DNA of 64,000 nt, from assembly GCA_020975725.1 (NCBI GenBank), contig QXJR01000017.1:187001-251000 (forward strand), written 5' to 3'. The stretch comes from Picocystis sp. L7. Taxonomy: Eukaryota > Chlorophyta > Picocystophyceae > Picocystales > Picocystaceae. Made by a program: the position numbers and the translations under genes. The notes under the pieces were generated by a model. The model was not told the DNA's origin. It worked only from the letters and a program-made list of their open reading frames with translations, and did no database searches. This document shows positions 42,042 through 52,538 of this stretch, piece by piece (the first letter of the stretch is position 1; each line of letters begins with the position of its first letter).

Positions 42042-43460
42042 ATGGGTGCAACGCACTCGTCCGAAGCGGAAGGAACACGAACGGAAGGAGAAGGAAAAAC
42101 CCAAGGGGAAGAATGGATGCGAAAAGAGTACCAGCACCTGCTCGAACCCAGCACGAACGACGATGAGAGGAAGGTGGGGGTCGAAGCGTTGTGGAAACAA
42201 GTGGAAAAGAGGACCGAAACCGAACAAGTGGACGTGCAGAACCAAATGAGAGAAATAGCATGGTGGGCCATGAAAGAAATGTTCCACATCGAAAACATCC
42301 ACGAAAGAATCCAATGGGATGCATTCCAAAAAGCAGCCTGGAAGATACGAGGAGAAACCGGTGGGGCCATGCGAAGGATACTCGACCATTGTGCGAAACA
42401 AAGCGAACCCAAAGCGAAACGAAATCAAGTGCGACAAGCGCTGCAAATATCGTGGTTCATGGTAGGAACGCCCATGGAACGAACCGAAAAGCTGGCAAGG
42501 CAGGTGACCGAAGGATGCTTCGAAGAACTGGAAAGGAAAGCCGATCCTCAAGAAGGTTCTGTGGACAAGGAGCCAATCCTCCAATGGATCATGGAGAAAA
42601 TACCCGGACTTTGCACGAAAGCAGATGACACGTTCTCTTCGATCTTTGGGTTCGAAAGTAGACCGGAAGGACTGAATCAAGAATTGGTGGACGAAATGCA
42701 ACTCGTGCTGCTGAGCACCCATTGGGCTCTGGCTCAGACACTGGTCCCGGATTGCTTGTACGATTCCCACAACGATGGCTCTTCTTTGTCGAGGCTGCTG
42801 TCCAAGACGGTAGGATATCCTGGACCTCTCTTCATCAAGGTCGCTTACGTCCATCCGGACAGAGAAGAGGGACATGACTTGAACACGGTCGGTATACTGG
42901 TTGATGAAGAGATGAAAAACTCAAGAGAAGCGTATGGTGGAGGGAAGTGTGCCCTGTACTCATTCGCCCCATCCTTCCACGTGTACCGCACCAAGCCGTC
43001 GGCACATTGTCGCATCTACTCGTACTCTCGTCCCCCTCTGAGGAGCTCCGGCCACATGAAAGGATGGGAAGGCCTGGGCTTTGGCGGAAAGCATCCCGGC
43101 AAGCATCGCTTGACCCTGGATAAAGATCTGGACAAACTGACGTTCAGGCATTGGAGAGAGGACGACTCGTACGAGGCAGGCCCTCTCTTTCCCCACCAGG
43201 GATACCGTGATGTGGAAGGCCTGGTCAGCCATGTGCAGGCTTTCGGGATGGGCGGGGCTGATTCCCTGCAAAGGATGGATGCCGTGCAACGCCGGCATGC
43301 TGCTTTCATCGAGGATCGTCGGAAAATAGATATGAAGAAGTTTGCAGAAGAATGGCGGGGCGGGGGTGGAGACAAGGCCCTTCTTGGCATGATGTCCCAT
43401 CCGAACATTGCAAGGGGAGAAAGCGCTGGAGACCTACGTCGAGCTGGGCCAGCAGAGTGA
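42042..43460 (+). CDS. TLDc-domain protein with N-myristoylation signal
   Basis: 472 residues from ATG 42042. The N-terminus MGATHSS fits the myristoylation pattern (Gly2, Ser6), pointing to membrane attachment. An acidic linker is followed by a helical middle (residues 35-215; EIAWWAMKEMFHIENIH and QISWFMVGTPMERTEKLA). The C-terminal third is TLDc-like: DSHNDGSSLSRLLSKTVGYP, LFIKVAYVHP, CALYSFAPSFHVYRTKP, GWEGLGFGGKHPGKHRLTLD, the expected T-F pair in KLTFRHW, and YRDVEGLVSHVQAFGMG. TLDc proteins are linked to oxidative-stress protection and to V-ATPase control; the role here is not known. The frame extends 102 codons further upstream as chance-like sequence. It is convergent with RPL10, with 90 bp between stops. 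Confidence 0.75.
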   Translation: MGATHSSEAEGTRTEGEGKTQGEEWMRKEYQHLLEPSTNDDERKVGVEALWKQVEKRTETEQVDVQNQMREIAWWAMKEMFHIENIHERIQWDAFQKAAWKIRGETGGAMRRILDHCAKQSEPKAKRNQVRQALQISWFMVGTPMERTEKLARQVTEGCFEELERKADPQEGSVDKEPILQWIMEKIPGLCTKADDTFSSIFGFESRPEGLNQELVDEMQLVLLSTHWALAQTLVPDCLYDSHNDGSSLSRLLSKTVGYPGPLFIKVAYVHPDREEGHDLNTVGILVDEEMKNSREAYGGGKCALYSFAPSFHVYRTKPSAHCRIYSYSRPPLRSSGHMKGWEGLGFGGKHPGKHRLTLDKDLDKLTFRHWREDDSYEAGPLFPHQGYRDVEGLVSHVQAFGMGGADSLQRMDAVQRRHAAFIEDRRKIDMKKFAEEWRGGGGDKALLGMMSHPNIARGESAGDLRRAGPAE

Positions 43461-43550
43461 CATTGCCTGGCACATGCATGCTGCGTCTGGAGAATAAATT
43501 CCAAGCTTTTTCTTCTTAGATTACTCTCGGCGAAGCCGATACCCTCCTGT

Positions 43551-44705
43551 TTACACGTGGATGGGAGTTTTGCAATCCATCGCGGCCTGTTCGAAGATGT
43601 GCTTAGGATCTCTGGCTGTCAGTGGTCCCTTAACGTCGACCAGCTGTGCATGGATGCCACAAGGCTTGATCCTTCCCTCTTTCTTCCACTGCACGTAATC
43701 GTCCCTGGGGAACTTGGTAAATCCCCAATTGCGGGACACAATGATCTTTTGCCTTCCCGGGAACTTGAACTTGGCACGTCGAAGCGCTTCCTGTGCATTG
43801 ACCCCGTTGGAATCCTTGCATCGGATGGAGAGCAGGATCTGTCCGATGCCCACGCGTGCGCAGGTTCCAAGCGGCTTTCCGAACGCACCACGCATTCCGG
43901 TTTGCAGCCTATCTGCACCTGCGCACGAAAGCATCTTGTTGATACGCAGCACGTGAAAGGGGTGTGCACGCACGCGCAGATGAAAGGCATCTTTTCCCGC
44001 ATTGGTGACCATGTATTTGTTGGCTGCAATACGTGCTGCTTCAAGTGCTTCGGAGGACACGTTTTCCTTCTCCCAGCTCACCAGGTGCACGGCATAGGGG
44101 AACACGTCCACACCAGCTCTTTTGGCTCCCGATTCGAAGATGCGGATCTTAGGATCCGGCACACCACGGCAGTACTTGGACTTGGGATAGGGTTTGTTCT
44201 TGATCTGCCGGTAGCATCGCGCCGGTCCTGCACGTCGTCGATTCGCGAGCAAGCGTCGTTTCGACCGCGTTTATTCGTCAGCATTGGCTCTTTTCGACTG
44301 TTTACGACAGGGGGCGTGTTCGTGGTATCTTTTGCATCCGTTCTACGACCCTTGTGTCCCTTTCCCGTTTCGCCACCCCTAGGTTCGGCCCGTTTCGTCC
44401 AGCAACGGCGCCTCCCTTTCGTTCCGGTTTTCTTCCTGTTGGTCCCCTTCGTTTGTTCCGTTCAGCCGTGCATCGTGTCCATGTTGTGGGATCGTGGGAT
44501 CGTTTCTGACGGATCCTCGTCCACGTCTGGCGTGGATCTGCTGTGCTCGTTGGGGTTGCTGGCACAGCACTCCGTGTTCGCGTCTTTCTCTCCCTTGCCC
44601 GCTGGATCGCTTGGATCTTCGTTCGTCCCCTTCGCTTCCATCTCTCCCTCCCGCTGTCACTCGTGTTTCGTGGGTTTGGATCGCGCGCGACGTACGTCGT
44701 CCCAT
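43551..44705 (-). CDS. RPL10: 60S ribosomal protein L10 (uL16) with a 10-nt first exon
   Basis: Large-subunit protein near the peptidyl-transferase and tRNA sites. Exon 2 (44227-43551) encodes [80 protein letters not shown] and [20 protein letters not shown], all classic L10. It cannot supply the MGRRPARCYRQ start. A 10-nt exon at 44705-44696 (ATGGGACGAC followed by GTACGT) joined to GACCGGCGCGATGC after a GTGCAG acceptor gives exactly that N-terminus in frame. The intron is 468 bp with GCTGAC about 60 bases before its end. Total 228 residues. Divergent from beta-COP, convergent with the TLDc gene. Confidence 0.96.
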
Positions 44706-45395
44706 GATGGATGCGGTTGGTGTGTGCCCAAGACACGACCAGGCACGACTGGGAGGGATGGCGGCGCTCCACCCTTGTCTCCCTCGAAGCCCCCCCCCCA
44801 AACCTCACAACTGTCAACCCGGGACCCCCGACTTCACGACCGGCAACGCACCCGCTCCCACTTCACAACTCTCAACCCGGGACCCCCCGAACCTCGGCGC
44901 GAGCAACGTGAAGGGGAGACCTCCCGGGTCGCAGGGGAGGATCCTTCCTGTCCTCCCACCCTCCCCCTTATCAACGGACGGGGTCGAGGATCCTTGGAAC
45001 CAGGGTGCGTCTTGGGTTCGAACCCGAGGTGAAAGGGAGCGTGTGGGGGGTATAGGAAGGTCGTCCGACCGCCCCTGTCTCGTCCCCTTCGGCTGCCACC
45101 ACGGTCTTTTTCCTTCGGAGGAGGGGTCGTCCATTCGGTCTTCGCATGGGTCCTTCCCCCACCCATCCACGGGGGAACAGGGTGGAAAGGATCGAATGGA
45201 CCGTCCATGGACCTCCCCCGACGGGAACCCCTTCCCATTCCCCTTTCGAAAGGAGAAGAAACCAAGGGAGATAGAACGAAGGACGCGGGTGGGTCCCGGT
45301 GGGAGTGGACATCCAGGATCGGACAGGAAAGGTGCAAACCTGGTGACCACCGCACGTCCACGAAGTCGAAGGAGAAAAACGAACACGAAAGCGAC
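44706..45395. other. Divergent promoter region between RPL10 and beta-COP
   Basis: 690 bp, GC-rich with runs of C near 44790 and a pair of direct repeats at 44805-44887. The chance frames across it carry no domain. A tRNA-like GGTTCGAACCC near 45015 lacks the rest of a tRNA. Confidence 0.5.
44805..44887. repeat. Direct repeat pair, 25 bp each, in the divergent promoter
   Basis: TCACAACTGTCAACCCGGGA at 44805 recurs at 44863 with one difference, each copy followed by a C run. The copies start 58 bases apart. They may be paired binding sites or a small local duplication. Confidence 0.6.
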
Positions 45396-48300
45396 ATGGC
45401 AGGAACGGTGGAAAGGAGCTGCACCATGCTGGTGCACTTCGACAAAGCAGCCTCCCAAAACGAAGTCAAGGAAGCACTGGAAAACGGAGACGACAAAACC
45501 AAAACCGAAGCCATGAAAAAAGTCGTGCTCATGCTGCTCAACGGAGAACAAATGCAAGCACTGTTCATACCCATCGTCAGATACGTGCTTCCGTCCGAAG
45601 ATCACAACGTGCAGAAACTGCTGCTGCTGTACCTGGTACGCGAAACCGCGTCGGAAGATCCAAAGAAAACACCGACGACGAGAAGGAGATGGAATACGAT
45701 CCAGTGCGCGAAAGGGAAACGGAAAAAAAGGAGGGAAAAAGCTGTCCTGCGGCATTTTCGGAAGGATCGTTACGTCGTACCGGATGCGGGAAACCAACGC
45801 ATGCGACGAGCGATACGACGCAGACGAGGGAAGCTAACCGCGAAAACGCAACGTTGCGCTTGAAAACCCAGGAAATCATCGAGAAGAAAGATAGCCAGGG
45901 CAAACTATTGCCTGAAATGATACTGATCTGCCAAAACCTCAGAAACAATCTGCAACATCCCAACGAATACGTACGTGGATGTACGCTCAAGTTTCTTGCT
46001 AGGATGACAGAGCTGGAGATCCTTGAACCACTTGTACCTAGTGTGATGGCCAATCTTGAACATCGACATTCCTATGTGCGAAGGAATGCTGTACTTGCAT
46101 TGGATGCCATGTTCAAATTGGAAGGTGGAGAAAACCTTCTGCCAGATGCTTCAGAGATGATTGAGCAGTTCTTGGTCTCAGAAACCGATGCAGGGGCCAG
46201 GCGCAATGCGTTGCTGATGCTCATGAACGCCGATGAAGAGAGGGCGATCCACTTCCTCCTTGAAAATACCGAGAACATTGGAAACTGGGGTGATATTATG
46301 CAGATGGTAGTGCTGGAGCTGGTCAGAAGAGTTTGTCGTCAAAAACCTTCACAAAAGGGGAGACTGATGAAAATAATCATTCTTTTGATGAACTCAAGCA
46401 ATGCATCGGTTGTCTATGAATGTGCAAATGCTCTGGTAGCACTGTCAAGCGCTCCAACTGCTATCAGGGCAGCAGCCAACTGTTATTGCCAGCTCCTGTC
46501 CAGCCAAAGCGATAACAATGTGAAGCTCATCGTACTTGACCGGCTGAACAGCTTGAAAGAGGTTCACAAGGACATCATGCAAGATGTCATCATGGACATC
46601 TTGCGAGCAGTAAGCTCTCCAAATTTGGACATCCAAAAGAAAACTTTGGACATCACACTTGACCTAGTCAACGTGAGGAACATTGATGATGTCGTTTCTG
46701 TGCTCAAGAAGGAAGTGATGAAGACACAAGACGGGGAGGGTAAGGCAGCAGAATACCGCCAGTTACTAGTACATGCTATTCACCACTGTGCCTTGAAGTT
46801 CCCTGATATAGCAAGCAACGTTATCCACTTGCTGATGGACTTTCTGGGAGATGCCAATACAGCCTCTGCTCTGGATGTTGCATTTTTTGTACGAGAGATT
46901 GCAGAGACAAATGAGAAACTAAGACCATCCATTTTGGATCAGCTTTTAAACTCTTTCTACCAGATCCGTTCATCCCGAGTTTGTGCTTGTGCTCTGTGGA
47001 TCATTGGCGAGTACTGTAGCTCTCTCAAGCAGATTGAATCTGCACTTGAAACCATCCAAACATCAGTGGGCACGCTTCCCTTTTATCAACTGGCCGAGCA
47101 TGAGAGTTCAGAAACGGTAGAAGATGAACAACCGACTTCGCCCTTCCATGCTGTCACGAGTAGACCTGCAATTTTGGCTGATGGGACCTATGCTACTCAA
47201 AGCGCAGTCGTTGAAACTGTTTCTGGATCTGAATCAACAGTTCCCAACTTGAGGTCACTACTCCTTGCAGGCGACTTCTTTCTAGGTAGTGTGTTGGCAA
47301 CGTGCCTCACCAAGTTGTGCTTAAAAATGATCCAGTTGGGGGCATCTTTGCCTGCCTCACAAATCAATCGTGCCGTTGCTGAGACAATGCTCTACATAGT
47401 GTCAGTTGTCAGGTTGGACGAGATACCAGAATTGAAGAAGTCTACAGACGAAGATTCCTTTGATCGAATGCTTCTTTGCATCAAGGTTTTGGCCAATCCA
47501 GAAGAGAAGATCAGGAAGATATGGCTTTCAGACTGTCGACATTCGTTCTCGAAGATGATTGAGGAGAAGATTGTTCAAGAAGCTACTGAGCAGCAAGAGA
47601 AAGAGAAAGAGTCGTTCGCCCAGCCAGACGACCTCATAGACTTCAGACATCTAAAAACACGCAGAGGCATGACCCAGTTGGAGGTAGAAGATGAAGTTGC
47701 GAATGATCTGGGTCGTGCAACCGGCTTTGCTGATGCTTCTTCAGGGGAACAGAAGCTTGATAGAATTCTTCAGCTGACAGGCTTTAGCGACCCAGTGTAT
47801 GCAGAAGCATGTGTTACAGTGCATCAGTACGACATTGTTCTTGATGTGACAGTTTTAAATCGCACCAATGAAACTCTTCAGAATATTTCTTTAGAGCTTG
47901 CCACCATGGGTGATCTTAAGCTTGTAGAACGACCCCAATCTTACACTTTGGCTGCCGGTGCACAAAAATGCATCAGGGCGAATATCAAAGTTTCCAGCAC
48001 CGAAACTGGTGTGATTTTCGGGAATATTACATTTGACACAAGCTCCTCAGTTGATAGGACTGTGGTGGTTTTGAATGATGTGCACATTGACATCATGGAC
48101 TACATATCGCCGGCTTCGTGTCATGATGTTGCATTCAGGTCAATGTGGGCAGAATTTGAGTGGGAGAATAAGGTGGCTGTGAACACAGGGATGACTGACA
48201 TCCATCAGTTCCTGGACCACCTTGTGTCATCCACAAACATGAAATGTTTGACTCCACCCTCTGCATTAGAAGGAAATTGTGGCTATCTTGCAGCCAACTT

Positions 48301-48463
48301 ATATGCCAGAAGTGTATTTGGCGAAGATGCCCTAGTCAATGTGAGTTTGGAAAAACAGAGCGATGGGAATATTGGAGGATTTATTAGAATACGCTCAAAG
48401 ACGCAAGGTATCGCTCTTTCCCTTGGTGACAAGATAACGCTTAGGCAAAAAGCCTCCAAGTAG
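45396..48463 (+). CDS. COPB1: Coatomer subunit beta (beta-COP)
   Basis: Core subunit of the COPI vesicle coat for Golgi-to-ER and intra-Golgi traffic. Exon 1 is 45396-45635 (80 codons) and exon 2 is 45872-48463, phase 0, with a 236-bp intron (GTACGC to CCCAG). Product 943 residues, against about 953 in animals. The adaptin-like solenoid has NGEQMQALFIPIVRYVLP, then across the junction QKLLLLYL and EIIEKKDSQGKLLPEMILIC. LEHRHSYVRRNAVLA, SSAPTAIRAAANCYCQL, SDNNVKLIVLDRLNSLKE, ALWIIGEYCSS and ADGTYATQSA follow. The appendage half has TGFSDPVYAEACVTVHQYDI, TETGVIFGNITFD, HIDIMDYI, MWAEFEWENKVAVNT and NLYARSVFGEDALVNVS. Exon 1 is GC-rich and exon 2 clearly less so. Confidence 0.97.
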
Positions 48464-48619
48464 TCGTACTTAAATCATAGAAGTTTATTGTCACGCCATT
48501 TTGAATGCAAAATGTCAAGCTCTCATCATACCAAATGTGGGGTTTAAACATCCTCATGTAAATCATAGTTATGTAACGTGGACGTAGCACCACCCATTGG
48601 GCCACATGCTTATTGAATT

Positions 48620-49690
48620 TGGGAATAACATGTGTCTCTCTAGATTGCGCTCATCGACATCTTCACGATATTGAATGTGGCATCGTGTCCATTTTCCATA
48701 TACTTGAGCAAGACTTGCACTTGACAAGTCCATATCGTAGAATTTTTCCATTACGGAACAATTGGGGCTTGTCACACTGTTGGAATATCTTGCATTCACT
48801 GCCAAAGGCACCGTTTCTAAGTTGATGTGGCACTTATCCACCAAAACTATATTGTAGCCGGCCTCGCGAAATAGCAAGCAAACGCCTTGACCCATGATCG
48901 GCTCCTTTGTAATTGGGTGCTTACGCTTCCAAAAGTCACTCGTGGTGATAATTATTGCATCAAAGTCACCAAGCACTTCGCGAAATGTGCATGCATATAG
49001 GCTTCCATAGTCTATCTTCGCATGTAGCTACCAAGTTTGAGTTTGCAAACTAAATGTCCATAAAAGAAGGGCCTTTGCAAAGGGTTGAGCTCGTTCGTGT
49101 TCTGAAAGTAGGCGTTGGGCATGGTAAAGTTGATCGTCTCTTTGTTGAACCCGCTTAGCTTGGCTTCACATTGGACCATAGGCTCTTCCTTCCGACGATC
49201 TCCTATCTTCCACGTTGAAGGCAATCCTTCCATTCTTGAACTTCATCTCCTTTAAGCGAGTGTACAGATTGCAACCAAACTTAAAATGCTTGCACTCATT
49301 GCTTTCCACGGAGTACATAGGTTCAATCATGTTGGAATCGATTGCAACCACGCACTTGAACTACAAAGGATTGCGAGCATCTAGCTCCTCGATGTTTATC
49401 CCCATACCACCTCTCCCAACTTTTACTTCCTTGACTCGCTTACGCACTGCTTTCTTGCGTAGCAAAACGCACTAGCAAATACGAGTGGCTTTGTTAATTG
49501 AAGGACGTTTTTTGCATCCTTGGACGTAATCTTTGTCGGGAGAAACAAAACAAACACAAGGGTTCGCACGCCCGTCGAAAAGAAACTCTTGGTATGGAGA
49601 AAATGTCGAGACACGATCAGGAGGTCGTCTCTCGAGGTCATATCACCCAAGCATATCACCGGACCCGAAGAAAAACGTTGTTCGTACAAG
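48620..49690 (-). pseudogene. Decayed Fanzor2-like (eukaryotic TnpB) nuclease gene
   Basis: Fanzors are transposon-borne RNA-guided nucleases related to TnpB. Short family-like stretches occur in the right order on the minus strand: VAIDSNMIEPMYSV near 49350 (compare the family's DPN..DL.YCV at the first catalytic Asp), AKLSGFNKETINF and CKLKLGSYMRR near 49010-49140, LFREAGYNIVLVD near 48850, and RYGLVKCKSC near 48715. The last two recall the DEFRTS and zinc-ribbon end. The pieces are in different frames, separated by several stops, so it is long dead. I read similarity by eye from memory of the family. Confidence 0.6.
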
Positions 49691-50889
49691 ACAAAGTCGT
49701 TTGGTTCGTTTGAAAATCATTTGAACAGGGGAGAAGGCACGCTTTAACTAATCCACAACGTGAAGTTTCACCATTCAAAAGTTGCGTGCCAAATCGCCGC
49801 AAAATGAGGGTAGCCGCTGTAGCATGTGCTTACGTACTCCCCGTGGTGTAACCCTATCGAAGGCATCTTCTCGATCGTAAAATGACCATATTGTGCTTTT
49901 CAAGATGTGGAAAACGCCCTTCCATCTGTACAAAGAACGCAACTACGCACCTTCTTTTTACAAAGTTTGTCGATTCGAGACGGCAATAATCTTCTTAGGA
50001 GATAAGACACGTGCTTTCACATCGTGGCGGATCAAAAGGGAACCACTTGGACAACGCGTCAACTCCGGTCCCTTGTCAAGATATTTTATGACTAAGGATC
50101 CCAAGAATCACCTATTCTTGAAGACCCCTTGAGGATGAGGGATCCGGGAGCCCTTCCCCTCGTTGGAAGGATCGGGGGGGGGGGGGGGACTCGAGGGACT
50201 CTATCCTTGGGTCCACCAAGACCTCTCGATGGGGATCGACCTCGTTCAATCCCGCTCTCAAGGAATCGACTAGGGGTGTCCCTATGCAAGAGACTGCCCC
50301 TCGGATATCTTACCATAGGAGGGAAGCCTCTTTACTTGTGAAGAACGAACCACTTTTGAGAACACCTACCCGCCCACGTGCCTCTTACGTGCGCCAGGAG
50401 CCTTCTCCTCGCTCGTACACACGTCCTCACCAAGTGCACCCACGCATGGTCTACCGTGGAGGCCATCCTCCTAGGAAGTTTTCTAGCGCGAACGCAACAA
50501 CATGATCCCTGACGACGTCTTGGAAGCGCCGATTGGCAAAAAGCAAAACGTCCAGATCGTATTCGAAAGATCGGGGATCTAAAGACTACACAAGGAAGAG
50601 TCGGTACGTGTGCCTTGGATAGTCTCCTTCGTGGTATGGTCCGTGCAATGAAAATTTCAAATGGGCCGTCCAAAACTTGGTTATCGCATTCTCGAGGCGC
50701 ATGCACTTGGTCATCGTGGCTTGAGCCTATCGCACTGGGAAGCCTTTCACGGCAAAGGCACACACCAATTTGCCAACGCGAACGTGCCCGACATGTTTTA
50801 TCAAACGTTCCTTTGCCAATTGATGTTGGGTATCAACGGGGCGCATATGTCTCCGAGGAGATTGTCAAATGCCATGAAAGACACCCCGA

Positions 50890-52281
50890 CTAGTGCATCA
50901 TGGTCGATGCATGCAAACGGTACGCGGGCGACAACAACTCGTTGTCATTTGGTGCCGTCAAGTACTTAAACAACCAAAAAACTACTACGTGGCGGGATTG
51001 ACGCGTGGGATTCAACGGTGGATCTATTCATCGGCGGTCAAGAAAGGATTGGAAACAACGTTCCGATCCTTGGATCACAAAAATCAAACAAGATGTTGTT
51101 GGACAATTCGTAAAATTGGACTCTATTGGGCGAATCGCGTGTTGTTAATGATGCCATGCCTTCTGATTGGGTTGGCGGAATTGAACTTAGATTCGGATTC
51201 TCGGGAAGACTTTCCGATGAACAAGAAGTGGTTGTTGGACTCGACGCCCTTGGAAAAGATGTCGAGGTACGCGGTCTACATCGACAGTCACCTTGAAGCT
51301 CACTTCGAAGCTTGTTTGTTCGACCCTGCACCCCTCTCTCGAATCCGAAACCAACTCGCAACCTTCAATACCAACGTCTTGTACGGGGTGCTACGTGAGT
51401 GGGGATGGACGAGGGCTGACCACATCCCATTTGTCAAGATGAGCGAAGAGCGTTGGTCTTCCGTTTTGGACGTGGACAAAATACGCGGAAAAGGCATGAT
51501 GTGCACGAGGTGGTAATGGACAGAGCGTCCATGTGCGTTACTTTAGAACAACCCGAATATACTTACATGAAACTTGTCGGTTCTTCGCTCCTTCGTTTGG
51601 GACGACGTGCCCGTGGGAGTCCACGCGGGTGGGTCGAACATCTTGTATTGCGTTTGGCGCGAAGGGTGCAACCATCAGTCGATGGTCTTTTCGAGTCGAC
51701 AATGTTATGTGGAATCGGGAATCAAAAGTTCTTCGATTGGCAAACTCAAGTGGACGTCCGGACTGCTTTGCTGGCGCTCTCCCGAGCCTCGTCCTTGGCC
51801 GCGAACCTTGATGCGTCCCTTGCGTACGGGCAGGAAATAAAATGCCACCTACACCTGCCTTTGGTCAACATACACGCGATGGAAATGGAACAACCATTTT
51901 TTGCGTTTACACGGAGGCAAAAAACGCACAATTGCCGAATCATTCCATTGCGCGCAAACGGACACCGGAGAGGACAAGAGGTTGAAAGTGTCCTACGGGT
52001 CGGCAAAATTTGCACTCGGTGGAAGAGGCGAGGTGTGCATGACGATGAGTCCCACCTTCAAGGAATGCGCATACCGTTTCCACCCGCGCATCACGGACGA
52101 GTTTCGGATGACGATCGCTCATCACGAAACGCTCACATTCATGGAAGGAGTCTGTAGACGCGACACCAATCAAAAGGTCCTAGGCTTGCACTGGTGCTGT
52201 TCCACCAAGCAAATGAAATGCAAGCTCATTGACAAGGTCACTACGGCTGCGATCAACTTCTTGAATTGCATGCTACAATAG
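50890..52281 (+). pseudogene. Decayed Fanzor1-like (eukaryotic TnpB) nuclease gene
   Basis: On the plus strand, stretches typical of Fanzor1 appear in order: GGSNILYCVWREG near 51631, FSSRQCYVESGI near 51690, SYGSAKFALGGRGEV near 51990, TDEFRMTIAHHETL near 52095 (compare VDEFRTT), LGLHWCC near 52183 and TTAAINFLNC near 52240 (compare the final RD.NAA.NI). The upstream frame 50893-51516 may be its N-terminal half. Parts lie in different frames with a few breaks, so it is not functional, though the long frames suggest it is not extremely old. The starting point is uncertain and may reach 50640. Confidence 0.62.
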
Positions 52282-52538
52282 CCACCCCTGATTTTGTGTC
52301 GGCCGAACAAAGACGCAATATGGACACTAATCGGACAATGGTTACCCAAATGAATCGAATGGCGGGGGATCGGGCATGTAAGCAACGGAGGCTTTCCTGT
52401 TGCGAAGTCCACGATGTAGGAATGTCAAACCCATTGTTCCGGGTTTTGGGATACGTGCATACGTTTCCTCGTCGTTCCATACACGAATGGTCAAGGCGAA
52501 AGTGGAACCAGTATTGCCTTGAGCGAGTTTACAACAAG

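Larger units (their letters stand above)
48464..52538. other. 4.1-kb AT-rich stretch between convergent genes, with decayed Fanzor genes
   Basis: Lies between the stops of beta-COP and TRRAP. It contains a minus-strand Fanzor2-like relic (about 48620-49690) and a plus-strand Fanzor1-like relic (about 50890-52281). Between and around them are short frames only, and a G15 run at 50174-50188. No terminal inverted repeats that would delimit the original transposons were found by eye. Confidence 0.6.

Noticed and set aside
45010-45030. GGTTCGAACCC, like a tRNA B box
   Set aside because: No A box, anticodon arm or acceptor stem can be folded around it.
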